64,000 bases of DNA from Alisma plantago-aquatica (GCA_963693085.1 OY856409.1:1535061072-1535125071), one strand, 5' to 3'. Shown: positions 47,060 through 58,830, numbered from the stretch's first letter. A program made the numbers and translations. The notes: generated from the letters alone by a model not told the origin.

Positions 47060-47620
47060 TTGGATTTTGATCTATCCGTTTCTGTTTTATCCCATACCTT
47101 CTGTTTTCTTCTGGCTTCATGGCGCACAGGTTCCCTTTCCTTCTTCGATTCTCCTCTTTTCCCTCCACCTACCTTCCTCCTTTGCTTTGGATTCCTTCTC
47201 CCTCACCTTCCTCTTCTCTTCCCGCAATCAAGCATCCTATATATATGGGTTTCTGTCTTTTGCATCTCTTTGCAAAGTTATCTTCTTCTTCCCCCGTTTT
47301 CACTCTATTTCCTCTATTTTTCTTTCCTTTCTCCTCTCCTCGCCTCTCAACTTCATCGGACCATCACCGAGAGGTCCCAAAAACTCTTTCGAGGTCTTAG
47401 CTACGATTCACACGGGTTGGTTTGGCTACTTTGGGCTCCGTCTATAGCTCCCCTACTCTGTCAGTTGCTGGTGACCGCCGCGGGGTCGCCTCTGGGCTCA
47501 AGAGCTCCGCGAGACCCTCTGAGAGCTTTGATCGACTCCTGGGAGTCTCGCGAGGTCGCTTGCCTTCCTATATCAGTTGGATTCAATGTATTTCTTGTTT
47601 TCTCCCTTTTGATCTTATGA
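47060..47620 (+). other. Open frame kept in both LTRs of element A (186 and 185 codons)
   Basis: The frame starts MDFDLSVSVL and recurs at 53,563-54,120, where it is one codon shorter through an in-frame indel. It is rich in Phe, Leu, Ser and Pro and has no recognised domain. The region is the CT-rich leader around a TATA-like box, a composition that readily gives long Leu/Ser/Phe frames. The LTRs are also young enough for a frame to survive by chance. I do not call it a gene. Confidence 0.3.
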
Positions 47621-48330
47621 ACCTGTCATTTTGGATATTTTCTCGGTTTGGTATCTGTAGATTCTTGATCACAATGCTATTTTCCCACATCCGGCCACCA
47701 CCCAACTCGAGTCTGGGGTGTTTGAGTTTGGTTTAATCTCAGGAGAGCGACTGAGGGTTTGATTTCATGAGATCCGTGATGGTGGGCGAGAAACGATCTT
47801 CGAATCGGCCCTGTTGAGTCCCTGTTCATTTTTATTCTTGTGAAGAAGATGACACATAGCCGTTTTACATCTTTACCCTCATGCTTTACTACTTTCTCTG
47901 TGTTTTTCAACCAGGGGCATAACGGTCTTTTGACCATGTTTTGTTTTGCTGTGGGACGAGTCATCTTGGCTTCTGGTGAGGCATTGATCAGTGACTTGGC
48001 CGCCTTCTATTGGGCCAAGTCACAGGACGACCACTCTCGCTCTCTCTCTATTTTAAATGATTTTTGGATTTTTCCTATTGGTCAATTTTCAAAAATTGAT
48101 AACTGTTAGGGTTTACTATTCACATCACATGGTATTACCCTAGAATTAGGGTTTACTATTCACTTCATAGTGAATTGAGCTCATAGCATCATCATGTATG
48201 AAGATTATTATCATTAATGCCTTCAAATTAGGTTAAGATTCATCAATCATCATAATTAGGGTTTCTATGATCTCACTATGAAGGATCATACCCTAATCAT
48301 GTGCATTCATTCATATTGCAGTGGACTATG

Positions 48331-48866
48331 CCAATCGTGTGCAACCATTCCAGGCACTGGATTATTACCAATCTTGTGTAATTATTCCAGTTATTGGGTT
48401 ATGACCAATCCTGTGACATTATTCTAGGTATTGGGTTATTACCAATCCTATGCAATTATTCCAGGTATTGGGTTATTACCAATCATGTGACATTATTCCA
48501 GGTATTGGGTTATTACCAATCCTGTGCAATTATTCCAGGTATTGGGTTCTTACCAATCCTGTGTAATTATTCCAGATATTGGGTTATTACCAATCATGTG
48601 CAATTATTCTAGGTATTGGGTTATTACCAATCCTGTGACATTATTCCAGGTATTGGGTTATTACCAATTTTGTGCAATTATTCCAGGTATTGGGTTATTA
48701 CCAATCCTGTGCAGTTATTCCAGGTATTGAGTTATTACCAATCATGTGTCATTATTCCATGTATTGGGTTATTACCAATCCTGTGACATTATTCCAAGTA
48801 TTGAACTATGTTAATCATGTGCATCTATTCCAGGTATTGGACTATTACCAATCTTGTGCAATTATC
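48331..48866 (+). repeat. 37-bp minisatellite, about 14.5 copies
   Basis: The unit contains CCAATCCTGTGCAATTATTC followed by CAGGTATTGGGTTATTA. Variants alternate between GTGCAATTATT and GTGACATTATT. It is found only in the unique middle of the 5' LTR of element A. Because 37 is not a multiple of three, overlapping open frames result; they are not genes. Confidence 0.95.
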
Positions 48867-49118
48867 ACTGAATACCACATCACCTTTACTAAGTATTAAA
48901 CCTTGGCCAAGACATCATACTTATTCACATCCTTTATGTAATTCAACTATTCCTCATATCTCCTTTAAGCTTATTCAAAAGCCCTTATTTGGCTATAAAC
49001 ATAAAGCATGTAGGATCAAGAGTTCATTATTATTATTGTATCCATTAGTTACTATTATTATGTTACTAAGTTTCCATTGTTTATTTTGAACATTATCATT
49101 TCTTACATGAGACTTTAT

Positions 49119-49327
49119 AAACATCTTGTTACCTCTCACTAGGCAATAACTATTCTCATGGCTCACAAGGCCCATTACACATCTTGTCACCTCTTACTAG
49201 GAAACATCTACTCTCATGGCTCACAAGGCCATTAAACATCTTGTCACGTCTCACTAGGAAACAACTATTCTCATGGATCACAAGGCCATTAAACATCTTG
49301 TCACCTCTCACTAGGCAACAACTATTA
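49119..49327 (+). repeat. 57-bp tandem repeat, about 3.7 copies
   Basis: The unit contains AAACATCTTGTCACCTCTCA, then CTAGG, ACTATTCTCATGG and CTCACAAGGCC. It is in the same unique LTR middle as the 37-bp array. Confidence 0.88.
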
Positions 49328-51172
49328 GGATTAGGGTTTCCCCTTTATAGCCGAATAGGGTTTCAAGTTCATATTATCAATCCAAATCCTAATTTATTGC
49401 TCCACACTTCTAGGAGCATACATTAATATCATAAGTATTCAATCATACTTATTTATTCTCATCATTTATCATTAAATGATTATCAACACAAGGTATGAGT
49501 TTATCTCTCATCCTTACCAGAGTATGAATTCATCATACTTTATTAACATGGCTTAACCCTTTCTCAAGGTATGTTATCCTACACTTATCAAAGTGCATTA
49601 AGCTCATTACATCTCAATGTAACAATTGGCATGACACACTTCATGTGTTACTTATCCATACATATTGGATATAAGGTGCATCAAGGTGCATCAAGGTGTA
49701 TCAACCTTGAGGTGCTAAATATGATATTTGTCATGTCTTGATGTATCACTTTCCTCATCACTTGTAACTTACTTAAGTTCATCAACTTATCTTGTATTAG
49801 GGTATTTCCCATCCTAATACTTTATACACCAGTTCATCACATTTAACATCTAAGGTATTGGTTATAAGTCACTCATTTGAATTATTCAACCATTATCAAT
49901 AATATGGACTCATCTCGGTTAAGGCATTATTGATATGAGGTTATCCATTATCAACTACTTTAGGTGTTTCACCTACCAATATATTATTCACTACTCCATT
50001 ATTAGGAATAGGGCTCCCCTCTTTATCAGTTAGGGTTTTACATAACATCACCCTATATTAGGGTTTCACATAACATCACCGTATATTGGGGTTACACCAG
50101 TACCCTAGATTAGGGTTTCACCTAGCATTTCCCTAAATTAGGGTTAGGGCTCATCAACCTTCTCGATTAGGGTTTCATTTGCATAGGATTGGCATAGTCC
50201 AATGCCTGGACAGAATATGATGATGTATACTCACATGACTGGTACAATTCAATATCTGGCTAACAGATTGGCTAAGGTCAATAGACAAAAATGAGAATGA
50301 TTCATGGATGACATACCATGATAATGAGTATCTCAGGATAAGCTTGAGATGTTGATATAGTAAGATGGATAAATGATATACATGTTCTTCATATTCCTTA
50401 TAAAGTGAATAGATGATTTACTGCTCTATCATAGATAGTTGCAATGCTTTAAAAGATGAGAATGTTCTAAACTGCTTATCCTCTGCTCAGTTTATTTATT
50501 CAAAAATATTTGATTTTTACTCTATTATATCTTTAACTCATTGGTTCATCGTGTCCAGTAACAAAAATCACATTGAGGTGTAGTGTTCCATCACTAATAT
50601 TTTTGGGGTAGTTTTCTACAGTTACCTACTAGCACGTTCCATTATACCTTTCACCTAGGTTCTAATATTTCTAAGGTAGTGTTCTGATATTTTTGAGGTA
50701 GTGTTCCACTATTGCCTGATGGCTTTTTTGTTCCATTTTCCCTATACCTATGTTCCACTATTGATTCACTTGTGTTTCATTTTTACATTGTGGCCTATTC
50801 TAGTATTCATTCAGTAGTGTTTCATTTTTACTTCAATACATTTTTACTTCATTAGTTCATAGTGTCCAACAACAGAAATCACTTCTGAGGTGTTGCCATG
50901 TGAACTATCCTGGTTATTGTGATCTTGGATAATCTCTTGAAATCTTATGTTGTGATATGGAACATGATGATATTGCTGATGGTATCTACCACAATGATGT
51001 GGAAGTTTATTTATGTTTTCATATGTCGTCCATTGTGGAAAATCTTATTTAATATTGACTTTACTTTTCTACTTGCCTCTACATTAACATGCTATGTGAT
51101 TCAGTAGCACTAGAGTAGTATAATTACATTGGTTTTGTCTCATTATACAACACGGCAACATTGTGATATCTT

Positions 51173-51335
51173 TGGGATGGAGGATGTGTGATTCCCCATA
51201 CCCGGGCAAGATGTGTGATTCTTGACCCAAGTTATATATATTTTGGATGATGGATGTGTGATTCCCCATGCCAGGGCAAGATGTGTGATTCTTGGCCCAT
51301 GTCTCACCAGGTTCAAGATGTGTGATTCTTGACCG
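51173..51335 (+). repeat. GATGTGTGATTC motif cluster
   Basis: Five copies of GATGTGTGATTC, alternating with CCCCAT(A/G)CC and TTG(A/G)CCC continuations. The cluster recurs at 55,485-55,640 in the other LTR with one copy changed (GATGAGTGATTC). It sits in the shared right part of the LTR. Confidence 0.8.
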
Positions 51336-51968
51336 CCATTGTTATTTATATTGTTCCAGGGCTATTCTTATCTCACATGCATGCAGATTGATGATGATAT
51401 GTTCTTTGTTTCCCACCATGGTAGTGGATGTTTATATGGATAGCACATTCTTATTATTTGTTGGTTATGGCAAGTATCCCTTTTGTTATGATTCTTTTCT
51501 CTTGATACCCATTTGGGTGGTACTTATCTCTTGCATGGGAGGCCTTTTATTTTGATATCCCTTATTCATTATAAATTGCTCAAGTTTGCTTTTTAGTATG
51601 CACATACCGGCCTTTGTTGATGTTTCCTATTGTTTTTCTTTTGCTGGGGTATGCTTCCAACCCTAGGTGGAAGACTTGGATGCATGACATGGTGACCTGG
51701 ACTTAGTTTGTGATGTTCAAGCTTGGAGACAATCTTGAGGTTGTTTAGATTTCCTCTACATGGATCCTTATGACGTAAGTTTGTAACCCTGTGTTTTATA
51801 ATTGAATATAGTCATGTTTTTATTCTGCTGCTATACTTTGGTCTTTTGATTGCCATTATATAAAGATTTGAAAATTTTACACCCACTCCATCATACCTTC
51901 TGAGTGTGTTTGTACTGGATGTCTTGTTATTCAAATTTTTAGTAGAGAGGTGGTTTCACTTCTTTACA

Positions 51969-52643
51969 GCATGGTATCAGAGCCCATGGTAGTCGGAATC
52001 TGACTATTTCAATTTTGACTCCCTTTTAGAACTCTTGACTTAGTTAGTTACCTTTAAGTGAGATTTTGACCCTAGATTGATCAATGATGACCTTTGTATG
52101 CAATAAGGTTGGTTTTGAGGATGAGAATATGTTAGGAGATCTTGTTATGAAAGTTGTGACTTGGTTCTCGTGTAGATTTTGTGCCGGCATGTTGGTTTTA
52201 CATCGCAAAGTTTTTCATCAACAAAAAGTATTTTCAATTATATTACTATATGTACAAAATCTTCCCTGGATTTTATCGAAGTTTTCTTGAACTAAGTCAC
52301 AATAAAGTGAAACTCTAGTTTGGGTAGAATATAACCCTAGTTGGTAACTAGGATTGATGTAAAGGTGTAGTTAACCTACCCTATGACTTTTTGGATGTTC
52401 ATGTAGGGTTGTTAGGTTAGAGACACGAGGACATATAACTCCAACCTAGATGGTGACTATGAGTTTGATACATGAGAAATATTAATCTCTAAATACTTTC
52501 ATAACTAAGAGATGTGTGTAGCTCTAAAAAGTTGTTTAGTTTGACTTGTTAGGTTGAACCCTTTAAGGGGTGGAGAGTAGTTAGTTGTTGATGTTTGGAT
52601 TTATAGATTTTGAGGACGAAATCCTTTTTAAGGGGTGGAGTGT
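51969..52643 (+). other. Element A internal region, 675 bp, non-coding
   Basis: It opens with a primer site, TGGTATCAGAGCCC (51,972-51,985). It closes with GATTTTGAGGACGAAATCC and the polypurine tract TTTTTAAGGGGTGGAG (about 52,625-52,640), the typical gypsy end-of-pol plus tract. Between them no gag, protease, integrase or RT motif is present. A 68-codon frame at 52,084-52,290 is unremarkable. Confidence 0.9.
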
Positions 52644-55600
52644 TGTAACATAACCTGATCTAGAACCCTACCCTCGAGCTTTGACCTTTTGGGTTTTGCC
52701 AAACAAGGTTGAGGTTAGGATGATCCTAATAATATAATGCATGAATAATGTGATATAATATGTCATATAATTCATTTGGCGATAATAAAATGATAAATAA
52801 CCTAATTTCATGCATAATTTGGTTAATGGGCCTCTAATGGGCTAGATGATATAACCCATGTAAGAAATCCTCAAATTAAATAATAGACTTCAAATTCGTA
52901 ATCTACACATCAAAATAAGCCTACATGTCAATTTTCATTTAATTTGGACCACCTCAAAATAATATGGTAAGTTAGGAGAGAGAAATTACCTAAAACGTGT
53001 AATTAATAAATAAATATAATAAATAAATCCAAAAGAGGAAAATTATGTTAGATTCGTAATCTACATAATGAAATATATCTTTGTGTGAATTTTCATCCAA
53101 TTTGGAGAAAGTTTTCTTAAAAGGTGAAATCAGGAGAGAGAAAGTGTATAGAACCTTCAAAATATTAAATAAATATTCAAACAACTCCAATATGTAAAAT
53201 TGATGGAAAATTCGTATCGAACACATTAAATATAACTTGTAGGTCAAGTTTCACCTAATTTGGATAATCCATGTGTCATTAATGCATCAGGAAAGAGAAA
53301 CAAAGAATATATTAAATAATACATCTAAAGTTTCCAAAAGTGAAATCTAATTGGAGATTCGGAATCTACATGTGTAACTTAACTTGTGTGCCTTGTTTGG
53401 CTTAATTTGGATAATGTATGAAGCCTTAATTGAAGAAAGAAAGAAATAGGAAATAATGTGAATGTTTCACTTTAATCGAATTTGGTTTGAATAAGTGTCT
53501 GTCGATTTATTGGTCACGTGAGCCTTTTTCTGCTTTCTTAATCACAGGCCCATCTTGGGCCATTGGATTTTGATCTATCGGTTTCTGTTTTACCCCCTAC
53601 CTTCCGTTTTCTTCTGGCTTCCTGGCGCACATGTTCCCTTTCCTTCTTTGATTCTCCTCTTTTCCCTCCACCTACCTTCCTCCTTTGCCTCAGATTCCTT
53701 CTCACTCACCTTCCTCTTCTCTTCCCGCAATCAAGCATCCTATATATATGGGTTTCTGTCTTTTGCATCTCTTTGCAAAGTTATCTTCTTCCCCTGTTTT
53801 CACTTCGTTTCCTCTGTTTTTCTTTCCTTTCTCCTCTCCTCGCCTCTCAGCTTCATTGGACCATCACCCAGAGGTCCCAAAACCTCCTTCGAGGTCTCAG
53901 CTATGATTCACACAGGTTGGTTTGGCTGCTTTGGGCTCCGGCTATAGCTCCCCTACTCCGCTGGTTGCTGGTAACCGCCGCGGGGTCGCCTCTGGGCTCT
54001 AGAGCTCCGTGGGACCCTCTGAGAGCTCTGATCGACTCCTGGGAGTCTCGCGAGGTCGCTTGCCTTCCTGTATCGGTTGGATTCAAGGTATTTCTTATTT
54101 TCCCCCTTTCGATCATATGAACTTGTCGTTTTGGTTATTTTCTCAGTTTGGTATCTGTAGATTCTTGATCACAGTGCTGTTTTCCCGCATCCGGCAACCA
54201 CCCAGCTCGAGTCTGGGGTGTTTGAGTTCGGTTTAACCTCAAGAGAGCGACTGAGGGTTTGATGTCATGAGATCCGCGATGGTGGGCGAGAAATGATCTT
54301 TGAATCGGCCCTGCTGAGTCCCAATTCGTTTTTGTTCTTGGGAAGAAGATGACACATAGCCGTTTTACATCTTTACCCTCCTGCTTTACTGCTTTCTCTG
54401 TGTTTTTCAACCAGGGGCATAACGGTCTTTTGACCATGTTTTGTTTTGTTGTGGGACGAGTCATCTTGGCTGTTGGCGAGGCATTGAGCAGTGACTTGGC
54501 TGCCTTCTATTGGGCCAAGTCACAGGACGGCCCACTCTCGCTCTCTCTCTGTTTTAAACGATTTTTGGATTTTTCCTATTGGTCAATTTTCTAAAATTGA
54601 TAACTAATTAGTTACTAATCAGAAAAATATGAATAAATACTCTTTGGATTCAGAAAAATAAGTTCTTTCTAATGGTGTTGGTTTTATCGCCTGAATCTAC
54701 TATTTTAAAAGGGTGATTTAATGGATCTAATTAAATAAGATAATAACTTGTATATTTCATAACTAATTATATATAAGTCAGAAAAATATAATAAAATATT
54801 TTTAGACTCATAATAACATAACCTAAAATATGGAATAGTTTTCATAACCTAATTTGCACATTTATAAAAAGCTAGTTTTTAGGGTTTGGTCTATATGTAT
54901 GAAATTGACTTAAAATATGTATATGTGTTTGATAGGCCTTTGGTGACCTAGACTTGGATCTAGGAGTGCTTAGCAGTTTGGAATCTAGTTTGAGGTATGT
55001 TGCATCTCTAATTATTCATATTGAGCAATTCTTCTCTCTTAAGTATGATTGCAGACCACATTAATCTTATATTGAGCAATTTCTATTTCCTCTCTTAATG
55101 TATGTTGTATCACCTATTCATCCATATTGAGCAATTCACCTACTTTATCATCTTTTTGACTTTTGCCTACACACATGTCTATTCTCTTGTTATCATGGTT
55201 CATGTGAACTATCCTGGTTATTGTGATCTTGGATAATCTCTTGAAACCTTTTGTTGTGATATGGAACATGATGATATTGTTGATGGTATCTACCACAATG
55301 ATGTGGAAGTTTATTGATGTTTTCATATGTCGTCCATTGTGGAAAATATTATTTAATGTTGACTATACTTTTCTACTTGCCTCTACATTAACATGCTATG
55401 TGATTCAGTAGCACTAGAGTAGTATAATACATTGGTTTTGTCTCATTATGCGACATGGCAACATTGTGATATCTTTGGGATGGAGGATGTGTGATTCCCC
55501 ATACCCGGGCAGGATGTGTGATTCTTGACCCATGTTATATATATTTTGGATGGTGGATGTGTGATTCCCCATGCCAGGGAAAGATGTGTGATTCTTGGCC

Positions 55601-56271
55601 CATGTCTCACCAGGTTCAAGATGAGTGATTCTTGACCGCCATTGTTATTTATATTGTTCTAGGGTTATGCTTATCTCACATGCATGCAGGTTGATGATGA
55701 TATGTGCTTTGTTTCCCACCATGGTAGTGGATGTTTATATGGATAGCACATTCTTATTATTTGTTGGTTATGGTAAGTATCCCTTTTGTTATGATTCTTT
55801 TCTCTTGATACCCATTTGGGTGATACTTATCTCTTGCATGGGAAGCCTTTTATTTTGATATCCCTTATTCTTTATAAATTGCTCAAGTTTGCTTTTTAAT
55901 ATGCACATACCAGCCTTTGCTGATGTTTCCTATTGTTTTTCTTTTGTTGTGGTATGCTTCGAACCCTAGGTGGAAGACTTGGATGCATGACATGGTGACC
56001 TGGACTTAGTTTGTGATGTTTAAGCTTGGAGACAATCTTGAGGTGGTTTAGATTTCCTCTACATGGATCCTTATGGTGTAAGTTTGTAACCCTTTGTTTT
56101 ATAATTGAATATAGTCATGTTTTTATTCCGCTGCTATAATTTGGTCTTTTGATTGCCATTATATAAAGATTTGAAAATTTTACACCCACTCCATCATACC
56201 TTCTGTGTGTGTTTGGACTGGATGTTTTGTTATTCAAATTTTTAGTAGAGAGGTGGTTTCACTTCTTTACA
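52644..56271 (+). repeat. Element A 3' LTR, 3.6 kb
   Basis: Shared left 1,962 bp, unique middle of 595 bp (54,606-55,200) with no tandem array, and shared right 1,071 bp. It ends CTTCTTTACA at 56,271 before the CTAAG duplication. The shared parts look about 95% alike by eye. Confidence 0.9.
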
Positions 56272-58678
56272 CTAAGACTGAATGAATGAGTTGTAGAGGG
56301 CAACCTAGACTTCACAAAAACTTCCACGAACTATTGCTGATTAGGTTTCTCGAACCCTGGGTCCTCAAGTATAGGATCCTCCTCTAAGGTCATCACAGGA
56401 TCCTCTACACCTGGGTGGAAGGGAACATCACCAAAAACAAAGGAAACAAAATAGAGGTCAGCAAAGGCTAAGTATGTACATATATAAAATACTTTGGACA
56501 TTATAATGAGTTATAAGTATAAAAGAGATGTTCCCACAAGAAAGGGGGCTATTTGCAATTAGGTAAGTTTTAGAGAAATGTAACAAAAGAAATGAGGTAT
56601 ATTAAAGTTTAGACTACATGCATGATAATAAAAGTGTATTGCCATTCAATCAACCACAAATCCAATTTAAAATAAATTAACATTTGCATGCATAACAATG
56701 TAGACTAAATATACCTAAAAAAGGGCCATAACACCATCACAGTCTAAAAGAAATAAGAGTGGAAACGTACATCTCATGTGGAATACACATGCCCAATATA
56801 AGTATGGATGTACATATGTACCACTATTCTAGATATTCTAGTCAAACATATAGCATGCATAAAATAGAGAGGAAAGACTATCATTTTATTCAATTTCATA
56901 TAAAAAGTTAATTATAAAAAGAGGGGTCCAAAGACCCATTATGATAATAACAAGAATTTCAATGAATCCAAATCAAGAATTATGAATGTCCAACAATTGA
57001 ATTCTCAGCTAGAATAATAGTTCAAGAGATGCCTAATTAAAAGTGTAAGTTTTAGTTAAATAATGTCCAAAATAAAATAGAGAATGTACATACCTTATGA
57101 TCAGACCTAAATATTCAATAACACCTCCTAAGCTCAGAGTCAGTGTTATCTCAACCTAGTCACAATATATGTGCATTTAGTTAATATAATTTATATTGAA
57201 TCCTTTACTCATAGAATGACCCTTCTATAACCTAGAAATCTGGTCATAAAATCTATTCCATCAAATCAGTTGTATTTTTCTGATTTCAAAAAATGTATAT
57301 ATTTGTGTTTTTTTACTGAACGAATTAGTTCTAATTTTTACAAGTTCAAATCACTTTTTGATTAAGATTGAAAATTAGCTAAGAAATGACCATATTACCC
57401 CTAAATGATAATGCAATTATTAATGGCACGATGTCACACGAACTATGGAGAAATCAAAAGCATGGGGTTTTAGGGTCAACAGAGTCAAATAAAACCAAAT
57501 TTCCTATAATGCCCTCGTGGGCGTGACATGAATAGTGTGGGCACTATGTGTGAGATCGAGCTTTCGCCCTAGGGATTCATCTCCTTGTGTCTCATGCCAT
57601 TGGCCTCATGTAGAATCTTGTGACCATGAGACAAGCGATCATCGTCGATGATCTCATTCTTTTGCACTCCAAAAATCAGTGTCATTGTCCTCATCGAGGT
57701 TGTCCAGACCCAAGGGCGCCTTGCTCAGGTGCCTCCATGGCCCAGGGCTTTCACACAACTCACTCGCCATGACTGGGAACTAGAGATGTTGTGACCTCAA
57801 GAAAAATAAGGTTTCAGTGGTAATTAGTGTTTCCGTTGGATCTGTGTGTCACGTAGAAGGGGAGATAGTAAAAATAGGGTTATATGGAACCAAGAGAGAT
57901 ATAAGACCAATGGGTTGTCTGGTCATGAAAAAGCAGTGAGAATGACGGCATATGGAGAGGAACCAGGACTCATAGTGACCACGATAGAAGAGGAATTTCC
58001 AGGTTTTAGGACTTCAAGGTTCCCCTCGACGGTGAGGTAGAACGGAGTACAAAGAAGGCCCTTGTTGACTAAGAAGAACAGATCAAATGGCGGTGAGATA
58101 AGTATACAGAAGGTAAAAATGAGGGTCTAAAATGGTTACCTCAAGGCCAAATTAGGACGAAATCATAGGTTTACACTTGTGTTTTATTCTAGGGTCAAAT
58201 TAGGGGTACAAACGACATCCATTTGGGCCCAAAATTGGTGTGTTTCACAATTAGGACAAGATGATTTTGAATTTGGACTTAGATCTAGGTTTTGGGGTTA
58301 ACTAAGTTATAGTTTTACCATTATGCATTAATCACCCACTTCATGTAATGAACATAACCTAATGATTAGTTATGGTGAAACCTTCCACCTAAACTCGAAT
58401 CATGTTCCTCTAAGTTCCCATGACTATCCTAGTGCAAAATATAGGGTCAAGACATCTAGGTTAGTATTGTCCCAAATAAATTTTCAACTAAGGTATTATG
58501 GTAACAATATCATATGATTTCTATTCTATGGAACCCTAAGGAGTCAAATAGGGTTTAAAGATCTGAATGATAACTAGTTCACTCTAGGACATGAAGAATG
58601 GTCTTTAAGAGGTGTCTATAAAATAAAGGGCAAGAAAAGAGAAAATAAAGGTTTGTACCTGGAATTGAGGATGTTACA

Positions 58679-58830
58679 CATGCACTCAAGGGGGCATTAC
58701 ATAAAACTGGCATACATAACAACAATATAATCAATCACACAAATTTTAAAGATAAGCCTTTTTATGACTGTTCTTATAAAAGGAAACATTAAGTATATTA
58801 TTACATGGAAATACTCATTCTAACCTATTG
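58679..58830 (-). repeat. Element X 5' LTR, continuation beyond Y
   Basis: CATGCACTCAAGGGGGCATT and the following bases match 27,256-27,410 (CATGCACTCAATGGGACATT), including GGAAACATTAAG and ATACTCATTCT. Similarity ends near 58,830, so the rest of this LTR is deleted or replaced. Confidence 0.7.

Larger units (their letters stand above)
46142..51968 (+). repeat. Element A 5' LTR, 5.8 kb
   Basis: Shared left part to 48,107, a unique middle of 2,790 bp (48,108-50,897) with two tandem arrays and many TTAGGGTTT motifs, and a shared right part of 1,071 bp. A CTATATATATGGG segment near 47,237 may be the promoter TATA box, followed by a CT-rich leader. Confidence 0.88.
46142..56271 (+). mobile_element. 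Element A: non-coding LTR retrotransposon with giant LTRs
   Basis: Perfect 5-bp target duplication CTAAG (46,137-46,141 and 56,272-56,276). LTRs are 46,142-51,968 (5,827 bp) and 52,644-56,271 (3,628 bp), both TGTAACATA...CTTTACA. The interior is only 675 bp and has an initiator Met-tRNA primer site and a polypurine tract but no gag or pol. The LTRs agree closely over their outer parts (46,142-48,107 with 52,644-54,605; 50,898-51,968 with 55,201-56,271) but have unrelated middles. It must have moved with another element's proteins. Confidence 0.9.
45895..58678 (-). mobile_element. Solo LTR Y (about 2.65 kb), split by element A
   Basis: Pieces are 45,895-46,141 and 56,277-58,678. On the minus strand it starts TGTAACATCCTCAATTCC and ends CCCACTCCTTACA, i.e. 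TG...CA. Flanks are CATGT (45,890-45,894) and CATGC (58,679-58,683), a 4/5 target duplication, and the X LTR sequence continues across it. No primer site, polypurine tract or internal region is seen, hence a solo LTR left by LTR-LTR recombination. A small open frame at 57,846-58,040 has no recognisable motif. Confidence 0.65.

Noticed and set aside
47007..47964. Host gene with introns in the region 47.0-48.1 kb
   Set aside because: The whole stretch is duplicated at 53.5-54.6 kb as part of an LTR pair with primer site and target duplication.
48394..48899. Repetitive proteins (LGYYQSCAII type) as a repeat-protein gene
   Set aside because: They are the 37-bp minisatellite read in three frames; the array is non-coding and absent from the other LTR.
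48108..50170. Interstitial telomere
   Set aside because: TTAGGGTTT words are scattered, not tandem TTTAGGG units.
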